Positions 25,084 to 33,252 of a DNA stretch of 64,000 nt are shown here, piece by piece. A model generated the notes under the pieces. The model did no database searches, was not told the DNA's origin, and saw only the letters and a list, made by a program, of their open reading frames with translations. Position numbers and translations under genes: made by a program. The stretch spans positions 124,001-188,000 of the forward strand of contig CAYFWF010000057.1 of NCBI GenBank assembly GCA_964346815.1, written 5' to 3'. Within the stretch, counting starts at the first letter, position 1; every line of letters starts with the position of its first letter. This stretch comes from CAYFWF01 sp964346815 (lineage in GTDB: Bacteria > Acidobacteriota > Aminicenantia > Aminicenantales > Aminicenantaceae).

Positions 25084-26141
25084 AAAACGGAATGTGGTCC
25101 TGGCTGGATGAACGGTTCGGAATCTCGGGAATCACCCGGTTTTTAACCTATAAGAAAGTTCCTCTGCATAAGCACACCGTTTGGTACTACACAGGCAGTG
25201 CCATTTTATTGTTTTTCGCCATCCAGGTCATCACTGGATTCATGCTCGTCCTTTACTACAAACCGACACTGGAGCTAGCGAATCAAAGCGTGAGCCGCAT
25301 CATGACCGAAGTTCCGCTGGGGTGGATCATACGGTCTGTCCACAGTTGGTCTGCGTCCTTCATGATCGCTTTTGTGTTCGTTCACCTGATGAGCATATGG
25401 ATCACCAAATCCTACCGAAAACCGAGGGAGCTGACCTGGATGAGCGGAGTTATTCTCCTGCTGATTTCACTCTTTTTCGGATTTACGGGATATCTTCTTC
25501 CCTGGGATGCGCTGTCCTTTTCTGCCACCAAAGTGGGCACAGATATCCCGCGCGCTATCCCAGTGGTCGGTGCCTGGATAACGAAACTGCTGCGGGGCGG
25601 AGAGGACGTGACCGGAGATACCTTGACCCGGTTTTACGGCATCCATATATGCATACTCCCTGTGTTCCTGTTCATCTTTCTTGGCATCCATATCTATCTG
25701 GTTCAAAAGCTGGGAATGAGTCCTCCTCTCGAGAAAGAAGAAAAAGGGGAAAAGGTAAGGGAGATTCCCTTCTGGCCCAATTTTGTCTACAGAGAAATGA
25801 TTGTATGGCTGTTATTGGTCGGCATTCTTTTCAGCGTATCCATCTTTCTGCCTCCATCTCTGGATAGGGCTGCCGACCTGATGGCGCCTGCACCGGAAGG
25901 GATCAAACCAGAGTGGTATTTTCTCTTTCTGTTTCAAACCTTGAAGATTTTTCCGGCCAATATGCTCTTCATCAGCGGGGAGGCCGCAGCAGTCCTCTTG
26001 ATGATTCTTGCTGGCATCTTGTTCTTCTTTCTTCCCATAATCGACAACAAGCCTCTCCAGAGAAAGGGAAAAATCATAACTCTGGCAGCTTACATCCTGA
26101 TCGTTTATGCTCTTGTGATGAGCGTCTGGAGCCTTCTGTGA
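25080..26141 (+). CDS. Cytochrome b (fused N- and C-terminal halves)
   Basis: A 353-residue membrane protein forming the quinol-oxidising core of the bc-type complex. It has an N-terminal four-helix half with two His pairs (VHSWSASFMIAFVFVHL and GIHICILPVFLFIFLGIHIY) for two b hemes, the GYLLPWDALSFSATKVGT segment, and a C-terminal half with the PEWY quinol-site motif (GIKPEWYFLFLFQTL). No cytochrome c1 gene follows, so the electron acceptor is either encoded elsewhere or differs from the mitochondrial type. Confidence 0.93.
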   Translation: MKNGMWSWLDERFGISGITRFLTYKKVPLHKHTVWYYTGSAILLFFAIQVITGFMLVLYYKPTLELANQSVSRIMTEVPLGWIIRSVHSWSASFMIAFVFVHLMSIWITKSYRKPRELTWMSGVILLLISLFFGFTGYLLPWDALSFSATKVGTDIPRAIPVVGAWITKLLRGGEDVTGDTLTRFYGIHICILPVFLFIFLGIHIYLVQKLGMSPPLEKEEKGEKVREIPFWPNFVYREMIVWLLLVGILFSVSIFLPPSLDRAADLMAPAPEGIKPEWYFLFLFQTLKIFPANMLFISGEAAAVLLMILAGILFFFLPIIDNKPLQRKGKIITLAAYILIVYALVMSVWSLL

Positions 26142-26443
26142 TGTTGGAGAAAAAAATTCTTGTCCTGACTGTCACCCTGCTTCTCCTTTTGGTCTCCCTT
26201 GGTCCACCTTCAGGCCTGGCCCAGGAGGTGGTTGAAAAATCCCAGGCAGACACTTCCCAGACTGAGCCGGAATCCGAAAAGGTCATCGCTTCCCCCCAAA
26301 GCATCAAGGAAGAAACAGGCATATTCGTGTTTATAGCCTGGATGTGGCTGTCTATTTTTGTGCTGCTCTTTTTTCTGCGCCTTAAAATTAAAGAAGCGGA
26401 CCGGCTTTATCGGATCGAATTTTTCTCCAGAGAAAAAGAATAG
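26141..26443 (+). CDS. Small membrane protein at the end of the respiratory operon
   Basis: A 100-residue protein with a signal peptide or first membrane segment (VLTVTLLLLLVSLGPPSGLA), an acidic, Ser/Thr/Glu-rich linker and a second membrane segment (GIFVFIAWMWLSIFVLLFFL) followed by a short charged tail. The ATG overlaps the cytochrome b stop by one base (TGATG), so it is coupled to the complex. No family recognised; an accessory subunit of the cytochrome b/Rieske complex is an inference from position only. Confidence 0.7.
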   Translation: MLEKKILVLTVTLLLLLVSLGPPSGLAQEVVEKSQADTSQTEPESEKVIASPQSIKEETGIFVFIAWMWLSIFVLLFFLRLKIKEADRLYRIEFFSREKE

Positions 26444-26557
26444 CCCTCTGCCTCGTCGGCAGAAGCGTTCATATTTCTCCCTTACTTCCTTCGGTGAAAT
26501 TCCCGTGTGAAATTTTTGCCTGTTTTATCGTCTTGTGTATAGGCTGCATGGAGACGT

Positions 26558-27301
26558 ATGATGAAGGAGAGTCGCTGCTCTGATGAAAAGACGTTGGGAC
26601 ACCGCCAGAGGCTTAAAGAAAGATTTCTGAGAGGCGGGCTGAAGGGATTTCTCGATTATGAAATTGTCGAGCTTCTTCTGGCATTGGGAACTCCCCGAAG
26701 GGACTGCAAAAAACCAGCAAAGGAAGCCGTGCGGAGGTTTAAAATGCTCAGGAGGATCCTGGAAGCGAGCGAGACGGAACTCCAGGAGATAGAGGGGATC
26801 GGCCCCCGAAACATCTTTGGTATCAAGTTCGTTCAGGAAGTCTCTAGGCGTTTTCTCAAAGAGAAGATGATGAGCAGGCCTATCTGTCATTCTTCCAGGG
26901 AAGTCTTTGATTACCTGTATCACACTCTTCGCGACGCGAAGAAAGAGAAATTCAAAGCGATCTTTCTGGACGCTAAAAACAAAATCCTGGAAGAGGGGAC
27001 TTTTTTCGAAGGTACGGTGGATACCAGCGCCGTTTATCCCAGAGAGATCCTGATAGAAGCTCTTCGTCACAATGCCTCAGCCTTGATTTTCGTCCATAAT
27101 CATCCTTCCGGAGATCCCGAGCCCTCGGAAAGCGATAAGGAGATTACTAAAGAACTCGTCTTTGCATCGAGCATGATGCAGTTGAAGGTTTTGGATCACA
27201 TCATCATCGGAAACAACTGTTATTTCAGTTTTGCAGATCGGGGCCTCATCGAAGACTATGAGTTTCTCTTCCAGGATTTAAAGAGAAGGATCAGAGACTA
27301 G
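26558..27301 (+). CDS. radC: RadC-family JAB/MPN domain protein
   Basis: A 247-residue protein with an N-terminal helix-hairpin-helix region (LRRILEASETELQEIEGIGP) and a C-terminal MPN/JAMM domain with HNHPSGDPEPSESD and the upstream Glu. The name RadC implies DNA repair, but that role is not established for the family. Two adjacent ATGs (26558, 26561) are possible. It follows the respiratory operon after 114 bases holding only a short 6-bp stem (26447-26463) without a T-run. Confidence 0.9.
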   Translation: MMKESRCSDEKTLGHRQRLKERFLRGGLKGFLDYEIVELLLALGTPRRDCKKPAKEAVRRFKMLRRILEASETELQEIEGIGPRNIFGIKFVQEVSRRFLKEKMMSRPICHSSREVFDYLYHTLRDAKKEKFKAIFLDAKNKILEEGTFFEGTVDTSAVYPREILIEALRHNASALIFVHNHPSGDPEPSESDKEITKELVFASSMMQLKVLDHIIIGNNCYFSFADRGLIEDYEFLFQDLKRRIRD

Positions 27302-27426
27302 ATGGCTTCCCGACCAGCTTGCCTGACTGTTGTTGAATTTGTCACGGTTTTGAAAATGCCTCAGTTGTTGAGAAATCATTTGTAAAATGTTGGGTCGGAA
27401 GGTAAACTTTTAGCGAGGAGGTCGAG

Positions 27427-29100
27427 ATGTTGAGTGATAAAGAAATTGCTGGAAAAGTCGTCATGAAACCGATAGAGGAGATTGCTCAGAAATTGCGAAT
27501 TGGAGAAGATGCTTTGGACAGTTACGGAAAGTATAAAGCGAAGATCATAGAAGAGAAAATCGGGCATAAAGGAGAAAAAAGAGGAAAATTGATCATGGTC
27601 ACAGCCATGAGTCCGACGCCTGCCGGGGAGGGCAAAACAACGACCTCCATCGGGCTGGCAGATGCTTTGAACCGTTTGGGAAAAAATGCGACCGTGGCCT
27701 TGAGAGAACCTTCTCTTGGCCCCGTTTTTGGGATGAAGGGAGGAGCTACGGGAGGTGGGTATGCACAGGTGATGCCCAGAGAAGAGATCAATCTTCATTT
27801 CACAGGGGATATTCATGCCATCACTGCGGCTCACAATCTGTTGGCTGCAATGGTTGACAACAGGCTCCATTTCGATGGATCCTGCGGGCTTTTGGATTGC
27901 CGCCGTGTGGAGTGGAAAAGAGTCATGGACATGGACGACCGTGTGCTCAGGGAAGTGGTTATCGGCATAGGAGGTCCGCTCAGAGGAATTGCCCGAGAGA
28001 CAGGCTTCGATATAACCGCAGCCTCAGAGGTGATGGCCATTTTGTGCCTTGCTGACGGATTGAGCGATCTCAAGGAGAGGCTGGGAAATATCTTGGTCGG
28101 CTATTCCCCCGATAGACAACCGGTGTTTTCCCGCTCGATCAAGGCCGAAGGAGCTATGACTGCTCTTCTGAAAGAAGCCCTTAAACCCAACTTGGTGCAG
28201 TCACTGGAAGGAACTCCCGCGCTTGTCCATGGAGGACCCTTCGCCAATATAGCCCATGGGACAAACTCGGTCATCGCCACCCGAATGGCCCTCGGTCTGT
28301 CTGATTACGTGGTGACAGAGACAGGATTTGGGTCAGACCTTGGAGCCGAGAAATTTTTTGATATCGTGGTCAGAACCGGACATGTTCCTCCTCCCGATGT
28401 CTGTGTTCTCGTCGCTACCATCCGGGCTTTGAAGTTCCACGGAGGAGTCAGGCTGGAGGATATAAGCAGCGAGAATATCGAAGCCCTGGAAGAGGGTTTC
28501 GATAACCTGGCGAAACATATCGAGAACATGAGGATATTCGGCATCCCCTTCGTGGTGGCAGTGAATAGATTCCCCTCTGATACGGAAGCAGAAATAGAGA
28601 AAGTCAAGGAATTGTGCCAGAGAGAAAAAGCCAGAGTTGCGCTTTCAGAGGTCTACGGTAAAGGGGGAGAGGGCGGTGAAGAACTGGCGCAGGAAGTTCT
28701 CGAAGCTGCAGAAGAGAATGGGAGCCATTTTCAGTTTCTCTACGATCTGGGTCGATCTCTTCAAGATAAGATTGATGCCGTTGCCACAAAGATTTATGGA
28801 GCGGCTTCCGTTGCTATGGAGGGAAAAACGAGGAGAAAAATTCGGCGGTTAGAAAAGCTGGGATTCGGCAATCTCCCTGTATGCATAGCCAAGACCCAGT
28901 ATTCGCTCTCGGATGATGACGAGGCCCTGGGAAGGCCAAGGGATTTCACCTTGATAGTCACCGATGTCTCGATCTGCTCAGGGGCCGGATTTGTAGTGGT
29001 CTACTGCGGGGACATCATGACCATGCCGGGTCTGCCAAAGGCGCCTTCCGCTGAAAAAATCGATGTCACAGAGGAAGGAGAAATAACGGGGCTCTCTTGA
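27427..29100 (+). CDS. fhs: Formate--tetrahydrofolate ligase
   Basis: ATP-dependent formation of 10-formyl-THF from formate, used in one-carbon metabolism and in the methyl branch of the Wood-Ljungdahl pathway. 557 residues, full length. The nucleotide-binding loop is TPAGEGKTTTSIGLADAL; other family blocks are REPSLGPVFGMKGGATGGGY, FTGDIHAITAAHNLLAA and FVVVYCGDIMTMPGLPKAPS. GAGGAGG precedes the ATG. Single-gene transcript by spacing; no other one-carbon genes are adjacent, so the pathway direction is open. Confidence 0.95.
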   Translation: MLSDKEIAGKVVMKPIEEIAQKLRIGEDALDSYGKYKAKIIEEKIGHKGEKRGKLIMVTAMSPTPAGEGKTTTSIGLADALNRLGKNATVALREPSLGPVFGMKGGATGGGYAQVMPREEINLHFTGDIHAITAAHNLLAAMVDNRLHFDGSCGLLDCRRVEWKRVMDMDDRVLREVVIGIGGPLRGIARETGFDITAASEVMAILCLADGLSDLKERLGNILVGYSPDRQPVFSRSIKAEGAMTALLKEALKPNLVQSLEGTPALVHGGPFANIAHGTNSVIATRMALGLSDYVVTETGFGSDLGAEKFFDIVVRTGHVPPPDVCVLVATIRALKFHGGVRLEDISSENIEALEEGFDNLAKHIENMRIFGIPFVVAVNRFPSDTEAEIEKVKELCQREKARVALSEVYGKGGEGGEELAQEVLEAAEENGSHFQFLYDLGRSLQDKIDAVATKIYGAASVAMEGKTRRKIRRLEKLGFGNLPVCIAKTQYSLSDDDEALGRPRDFTLIVTDVSICSGAGFVVVYCGDIMTMPGLPKAPSAEKIDVTEEGEITGLS

Positions 29101-29304
29101 CCGTTTCACTGCTTGGTCTTCAAGCCTGTTTGACTTTCTTCTTCAGATGGCATCCGGCCTCAAGCTCATCTTCTGATCCTCCAACTGCGTTTATCGGATG
29201 ATAAAAAGGAAATACCCCTTGTCGAAGGAAGAGAGTTTACAGTGCCCATCAATTGTGATAAAAAAAGAAAGTCTTCATATAATCCGATAAGAAAGGAATC
29301 ATAC

Positions 29305-30495
29305 ATGTGCGAATTGAGAGATGTTTTCATCGTCAGCGCTGCCCGCACTCCCATCGGCAGCTTTCTAGGCACTCTAAAGGATATCAAAGCACCTGAACTC
29401 GGGGGGATAGCCATCAGGGAAGCTTTGACCCGCGCTGGTATTCAAGGCGGAGACGTTGGTGAAGCTATAATAGGGAACGTAGTCTCTGCCGGGATAGGCC
29501 AGGCACCCGCAAAGCAGGCTGCTGTAAAGGGCGGCATCCCTTACACAGTGAACAGCTTCGCTGTGAACAAAGTCTGCGGTTCGAGCCTCAAAGCCGTCCA
29601 CTTGGCTGCTCAATCTATTTGGCTTGAGGAGAAGGAGATCGTATTGGCTGGTGGCATGGAGAGCATGAGCCAGGCACCCCATATGGTCTGGGGAGTCCGG
29701 GGAGGAGTCAAATTCGGAGACGTCCAGATGAAAGATGCCATGATCCATGACGGGCTCTGGTGCGCTTTCGACAACCAGCATATGGGAATGACCGGAGAAG
29801 TGGTGGCCGAAAAATTTGGAGCGAGCAGGGAAGAACAGGATGCGTATGCTGCGAGCAGCCACCAGAAAGCCATTCATGCGATAGAAAAAGGCTATCTCAA
29901 AGAGGAAATCGTTCCGGTAGAGATTCCTCAAAGAAAGGGGGAACCGGTTGTTTTTGCCGTTGACGAGGGGCCCCGGAAGGATGCCACCATCGAAAAATTG
30001 GCCAATCTTCGGCCTGTTTTCAAGAAAGATGGGACAGTCACAGCCGGAAACGCGTCTAGTCTTAATGATGGAGCTGCCGCTGTGGTGGTGGCTTCGGATC
30101 GAGCCGTCAAGGAGAAAGGCCTGACACCGATGGTTCGGATTCTCGCCGCAGAATCCAATGCGCTCGAGCCTGAGATGGTCATGTATGCTCCCAAAGGTGC
30201 CATCGAGAAGCTGCTGGCCAATGTAGGCTGGACGATCCAGGAGGTAGATCTTTTCGAGATCAACGAGGCCTTTTCGTCTCAACTCGTTGTCCTGATCAAA
30301 GAGCTCGGCCTGGAAAGGGAAAAGATCAACGTACACGGCGGCGCAGTGGCTTTGGGCCACCCGATCGGAGCAACGGGTGCAAGGATCCTGACTACCTTGA
30401 TCTATGCCATGAAGCACCGGGGATCGAAAAAAGGCGTAGCTGCCCTTTGTCTGGGTGGAGGGGATGCCATCGCCATGGCCGTAGAAGCGGTATAA
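29305..30495 (+). CDS. Acetyl-CoA C-acetyltransferase (thiolase)
   Basis: A 396-residue thiolase II. It has the nucleophile Cys in NKVCGSSLKAVHLAAQ, catalytic His in HGGAVALGHPIGATGAR, and the second Cys in LCLGGGDAIAMA. It condenses two acetyl-CoA to acetoacetyl-CoA or runs in reverse in beta-oxidation. The frame begins 21 codons earlier, but the ATG at 29305 with GAAAGGA upstream fits thiolase N-termini (RDVFIVSAARTPIGSF). The next gene, 3-hydroxyacyl-CoA dehydrogenase, follows after 10 bases, pointing to the acetoacetyl-/hydroxybutyryl-CoA interconversion. Confidence 0.95.
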   Translation: MCELRDVFIVSAARTPIGSFLGTLKDIKAPELGGIAIREALTRAGIQGGDVGEAIIGNVVSAGIGQAPAKQAAVKGGIPYTVNSFAVNKVCGSSLKAVHLAAQSIWLEEKEIVLAGGMESMSQAPHMVWGVRGGVKFGDVQMKDAMIHDGLWCAFDNQHMGMTGEVVAEKFGASREEQDAYAASSHQKAIHAIEKGYLKEEIVPVEIPQRKGEPVVFAVDEGPRKDATIEKLANLRPVFKKDGTVTAGNASSLNDGAAAVVVASDRAVKEKGLTPMVRILAAESNALEPEMVMYAPKGAIEKLLANVGWTIQEVDLFEINEAFSSQLVVLIKELGLEREKINVHGGAVALGHPIGATGARILTTLIYAMKHRGSKKGVAALCLGGGDAIAMAVEAV

Positions 30496-30505
30496 GGATG
30501 GAGGG

Positions 30506-31360
30506 ATGATGGATATAAAAAAAATCGGAGTTGTCGGCGCAGGGACTATGGGAACCGGCATCGCCCAGGTGGCTGCTGCTTCGGGATTCGATGTGATCCT
30601 TCACGATGTGGAAGAAGAACTTTTGGAAAAATCGACGGCCAGGATAGACAAAAGCCTGACCAAGCTGATAGAGAAGGGAAAGATCGAAGAGGATAAAGAA
30701 TCCATAATGGATCGAGTGGAAACCACCACGGAGCTGTCTGACTTCAAAAAGGCGGACTTTGCTGTCGAGGCGGTATTCGAGGACTTCGAGGTGAAAAAGA
30801 ATGTCCTGAAAGAGATCGATGAAGTGTTATCTCCTGATATCATCTTGACGACCAATACTTCCTCCATTTCGATCACGCGCCTGGCAGCCTTGACCAGCCG
30901 GCCTTCCCAGTTCATGGGCATGCATTTCATGAATCCCGTGCCGTTGATGGCTCTTGTCGAGCTGATCAAAGGTATCGCCACCAGCCAGGAGACCTTCGAC
31001 AAGGTGAAATCATTGACAGAAGCCCTGGGGAAAGTGCCGGTCGAGGCGAACGATTTTCCCGGTTTTATCTCTAACCGTATTCTCTTGCCTATGATCAACG
31101 AAGCCGTTTATGCCCTCATGGAAGGAGTTGGAACCGCGGAAGCGATAGACACTGTGATGAAGCTGGGAATGAACCACCCCATGGGGCCTTTAGCCCTGGG
31201 AGATCTCATAGGACTGGATGTTTGCCTGCACATCATGGAGGTGCTCTATGAGGGATTCAAGGATCCCAAATACAGACCTTGTCCTCTGTTGAGAAAGATG
31301 GTGGACGCCGGTTATTTGGGTCGAAAATCCGGCAAAGGATTTTATGACTACAGTACTTAG
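30506..31360 (+). CDS. 3-hydroxybutyryl-CoA dehydrogenase
   Basis: A 284-residue NAD-dependent enzyme. Rossmann motif GVVGAGTMGTGIAQVAA. It has the catalytic motif MGMHFMNPVPLMALVELIKG with His in HFMNP and the Glu of the His-Glu pair, then DFPGFISNRILLPMINEAV and a C-terminal domain ending RKSGKGFYDYS. Interconverts acetoacetyl-CoA and 3-hydroxybutyryl-CoA. Co-transcribed with the thiolase. Crotonase or acyl-CoA dehydrogenase genes are not adjacent, so a complete butyrate route cannot be claimed. Confidence 0.94.
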   Translation: MMDIKKIGVVGAGTMGTGIAQVAAASGFDVILHDVEEELLEKSTARIDKSLTKLIEKGKIEEDKESIMDRVETTTELSDFKKADFAVEAVFEDFEVKKNVLKEIDEVLSPDIILTTNTSSISITRLAALTSRPSQFMGMHFMNPVPLMALVELIKGIATSQETFDKVKSLTEALGKVPVEANDFPGFISNRILLPMINEAVYALMEGVGTAEAIDTVMKLGMNHPMGPLALGDLIGLDVCLHIMEVLYEGFKDPKYRPCPLLRKMVDAGYLGRKSGKGFYDYST

Positions 31361-31372
31361 TTAGTATATAAT
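31344..31372 (+). promoter_or_regulatory. Probable recA promoter with possible dyad
   Basis: ATGACT (31344-31349), 17-base spacer, TATAAT (31367-31372). A short inverted repeat TACT-N5-AGTA (31354-31366) lies between the boxes, where a LexA-type repressor would act, but it matches no LexA box I can name, so SOS control is only a possibility. The start near 31379 gives a leader of about 44 bases. Confidence 0.45.
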
Positions 31373-31390
31373 TAAGTCTTGATTGATAAA

Positions 31391-31411
31391 GAGCTTCGTT
31401 TCCCGAAGCTC
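31391..31411 (+). promoter_or_regulatory. Leader hairpin directly abutting the recA ribosome binding site
   Basis: Perfect 8-bp stem GAGCTTCG / CGAAGCTC with a five-base loop. The ribosome binding site AGGAGG (31412-31417) begins on the very next base and the ATG is at 31423. Such a stem could tune translation or protect the 5' end; the sequence feature is certain, the role is not. Confidence 0.55.
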
Positions 31412-31422
31412 AGGAGGGTCAG

Positions 31423-32502
31423 ATGAAAGAAGAAAATTCCGGGCAAAGACAGGATTCGAGAAATAGAGCGATAGAGGCTGCGGTCCTGCAGATCGAGAAG
31501 CAGTTTGGAAAAGGATCGGTAATGAAGCTCGGTCAGAAGGATGCAGCCATGGATGTTCCGGCTATTCCCACCGGCTCCATTGCTTTTGATTTGAGCTTGG
31601 GGATTGGCGGTTTTCCAAGGGGCCGGGTGATAGAGGTTTTTGGACCCGAGGCAACGGGAAAATCGACTCTTGCGCTCCACGTCATTGCCGAAGCCCAAAA
31701 AAAGGGGGGCCAGGCAGCCTTTATCGATGCCGAACACGCTCTTGATCCGAAGTATGCCGCCAGTGTCGGTGTGGATGTAGACAATCTCCTGATCTCCCAG
31801 CCCGATTACGGAGAGCAGGCTTTGGAGATAGCAGAAGTCCTGGTCCGGAGCGGAGCCGTCGACGTGGTGGTTATCGATTCTGTGGCAGCTCTGGTGCCCA
31901 AGGCTGAGCTTGAAGGAGAGATGGGGGACGCTCATATGGGTTTACAGGCCCGCTTGATGTCACAGGCTCTGAGAAAGCTCACCGCGATTGTCAGCCGCTC
32001 GAAGACCTGCTTTATCTTTGTCAACCAGATAAGAGAAAAGATAGGATTTTTTCTGGGAAGTCCAGAGACAACCACGGGTGGAAGAGCTCTGAAATTTTAT
32101 TCCTCTCTGAGAGTGGATGTCAGGAGGATTGCGTCCCTCAAAGACGGAGACCAGGTGATCGGAAACAGGGTCAAGGTGAAAATCGTAAAAAACAAGATGG
32201 CCCCGCCTTTCCGTGAAGCCCAATTCGACATCATCTATGGGGTAGGAATATCCAGAGAGGGGGATCTGTTAGACTGCGGAGTCGAAGAAGGGCTGATCGA
32301 GAAGACCGGAACCTGGTATTCCTACAAAGGAGAAAGATTGGGCCAAGGCAGAGAGAATGTCAAAAAACTTCTCCAGGAGAATGAAAAGCTGGCTTCTCAG
32401 CTGGACAAGGAGATCCGCCAGAAAGTCGGTCTTTTACCTGAAGAGAAAGCTGCTGAGAAGAAGTCCGAAGAGAAGAAACCCGAAGAGAGAAAGTCCCCTT
32501 AA
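31423..32502 (+). CDS. recA: Recombinase RecA
   Basis: A 359-residue strand-exchange protein and SOS co-protease. Walker A GPEATGKST. Further blocks are EHALDPKYAASVGVDVDNLL, VIDSVAALVPKAELEGEMGD with Walker B, the L2-loop region FVNQIREKIGFFLGSPETTT, and GRALKFYSSLRVDVRRI. The C-terminal tail is unusually rich in alternating Glu and Lys (EEKAAEKKSEEKKPEERKSP), a modulating acidic tail seen in other RecAs. The last four bases overlap the convergent nitroreductase gene. Confidence 0.97.
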   Translation: MKEENSGQRQDSRNRAIEAAVLQIEKQFGKGSVMKLGQKDAAMDVPAIPTGSIAFDLSLGIGGFPRGRVIEVFGPEATGKSTLALHVIAEAQKKGGQAAFIDAEHALDPKYAASVGVDVDNLLISQPDYGEQALEIAEVLVRSGAVDVVVIDSVAALVPKAELEGEMGDAHMGLQARLMSQALRKLTAIVSRSKTCFIFVNQIREKIGFFLGSPETTTGGRALKFYSSLRVDVRRIASLKDGDQVIGNRVKVKIVKNKMAPPFREAQFDIIYGVGISREGDLLDCGVEEGLIEKTGTWYSYKGERLGQGRENVKKLLQENEKLASQLDKEIRQKVGLLPEEKAAEKKSEEKKPEERKSP

Positions 32503-33233
32503 AGTCCTTGAGGATGTCCGACCACGCTCATGTAGAGCACACTCTCTTCCTTTCCATCTATTTCCAGAAGCAAGTTGACTTCGTCGTCATACAGAGCGCC
32601 GATCTGGCAGGTGCCTAAATCCAAACTGACCGCTGCCAGAGCCAGGTTCTGAGCGATGTGACCGGCGTCCAGGTAAACATACCGGTAAGCCCGTTGTTCG
32701 TATTTCCACTTCGATCTCTGGAAGACGGCCGTCCATACAAAGACCGCATTCGCTGAATACGCCATATCCTGGTCGAGGGCGGCTTGTGCGATGTGAAGAC
32801 GGAAATCCCCTTTTTTGATCTGATCCAGTTCGTGGTTTTTGACATTGTAGTGGTAGATTCCAGGTTCGATATCCTCCACATTATTGATGGCGAGGTAGGT
32901 CTCGACAGGATAGAGAGCGCCAGCCGAGGGGCAGGCTCTGAATTCAAAACCCATCTCTCGTTTCGTGATTCCCTGAGTGGCCCAGAGAAGCTGAGCGAGA
33001 TGGCCCTTTCTCAGAGGCCGGTCCTTGAAGTTTCTGATGCTCCGGCGCTTCCGAATGATTTTAAAGAGAGGCTGCCCTTCCTCGGAGGACGGCTGGCCCA
33101 GTTTGATTCTTTGAGCGCTCGGGTAATGCTTGTGTGTCTTGGGTTTGGCCTGCCAGAGCAGAGGACGGCCGGGGAGTTTACCCCTGTAATATTTTGTCTC
33201 TTGTTGAAAACGATCGCCTGTGTCATCCTTCAA
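32499..33233 (-). CDS. SagB-type nitroreductase-family dehydrogenase
   Basis: A 244-residue FMN-dependent protein of the SagB/ThcOx group. Visible features: RRSIRNFKDRPLRKGHLAQLLW (FMN-binding Arg/Ser), CPSAGALYPVETYLAINNV, and a C-terminal segment DAGHIAQNLALAAVSLDLGT followed by VGHPQG. SagB homologs oxidise thiazolines/oxazolines in peptide natural products, but lone genes like this are common and their role is unknown; no YcaO or precursor peptide gene is seen here. The start is TTG, preferred because GAGGGGG lies six bases upstream and no ATG is in frame. Confidence 0.85.
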   Translation of the reverse strand: MKDDTGDRFQQETKYYRGKLPGRPLLWQAKPKTHKHYPSAQRIKLGQPSSEEGQPLFKIIRKRRSIRNFKDRPLRKGHLAQLLWATQGITKREMGFEFRACPSAGALYPVETYLAINNVEDIEPGIYHYNVKNHELDQIKKGDFRLHIAQAALDQDMAYSANAVFVWTAVFQRSKWKYEQRAYRYVYLDAGHIAQNLALAAVSLDLGTCQIGALYDDEVNLLLEIDGKEESVLYMSVVGHPQGL

Positions 33234-33252
33234 TTTTTCCCCCTCTCGAATT

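Noticed and set aside
29374..30561. A 395-codon frame on the minus strand opposite the thiolase gene.
   Set aside because: It is antisense to a well-conserved gene, has no family signature or ribosome binding site, and arises from codon bias of the real frame.
31354..31366. A LexA/SOS box in the recA promoter.
   Set aside because: Only a 4-bp dyad is present and it matches no LexA consensus I can name; reported only as a possible operator within the promoter entry.
32499..33233. A thiazole/oxazole-modified peptide (SagB-type) biosynthesis locus.
   Set aside because: Only the dehydrogenase-like gene is present; no YcaO cyclodehydratase, precursor peptide or exporter nearby.
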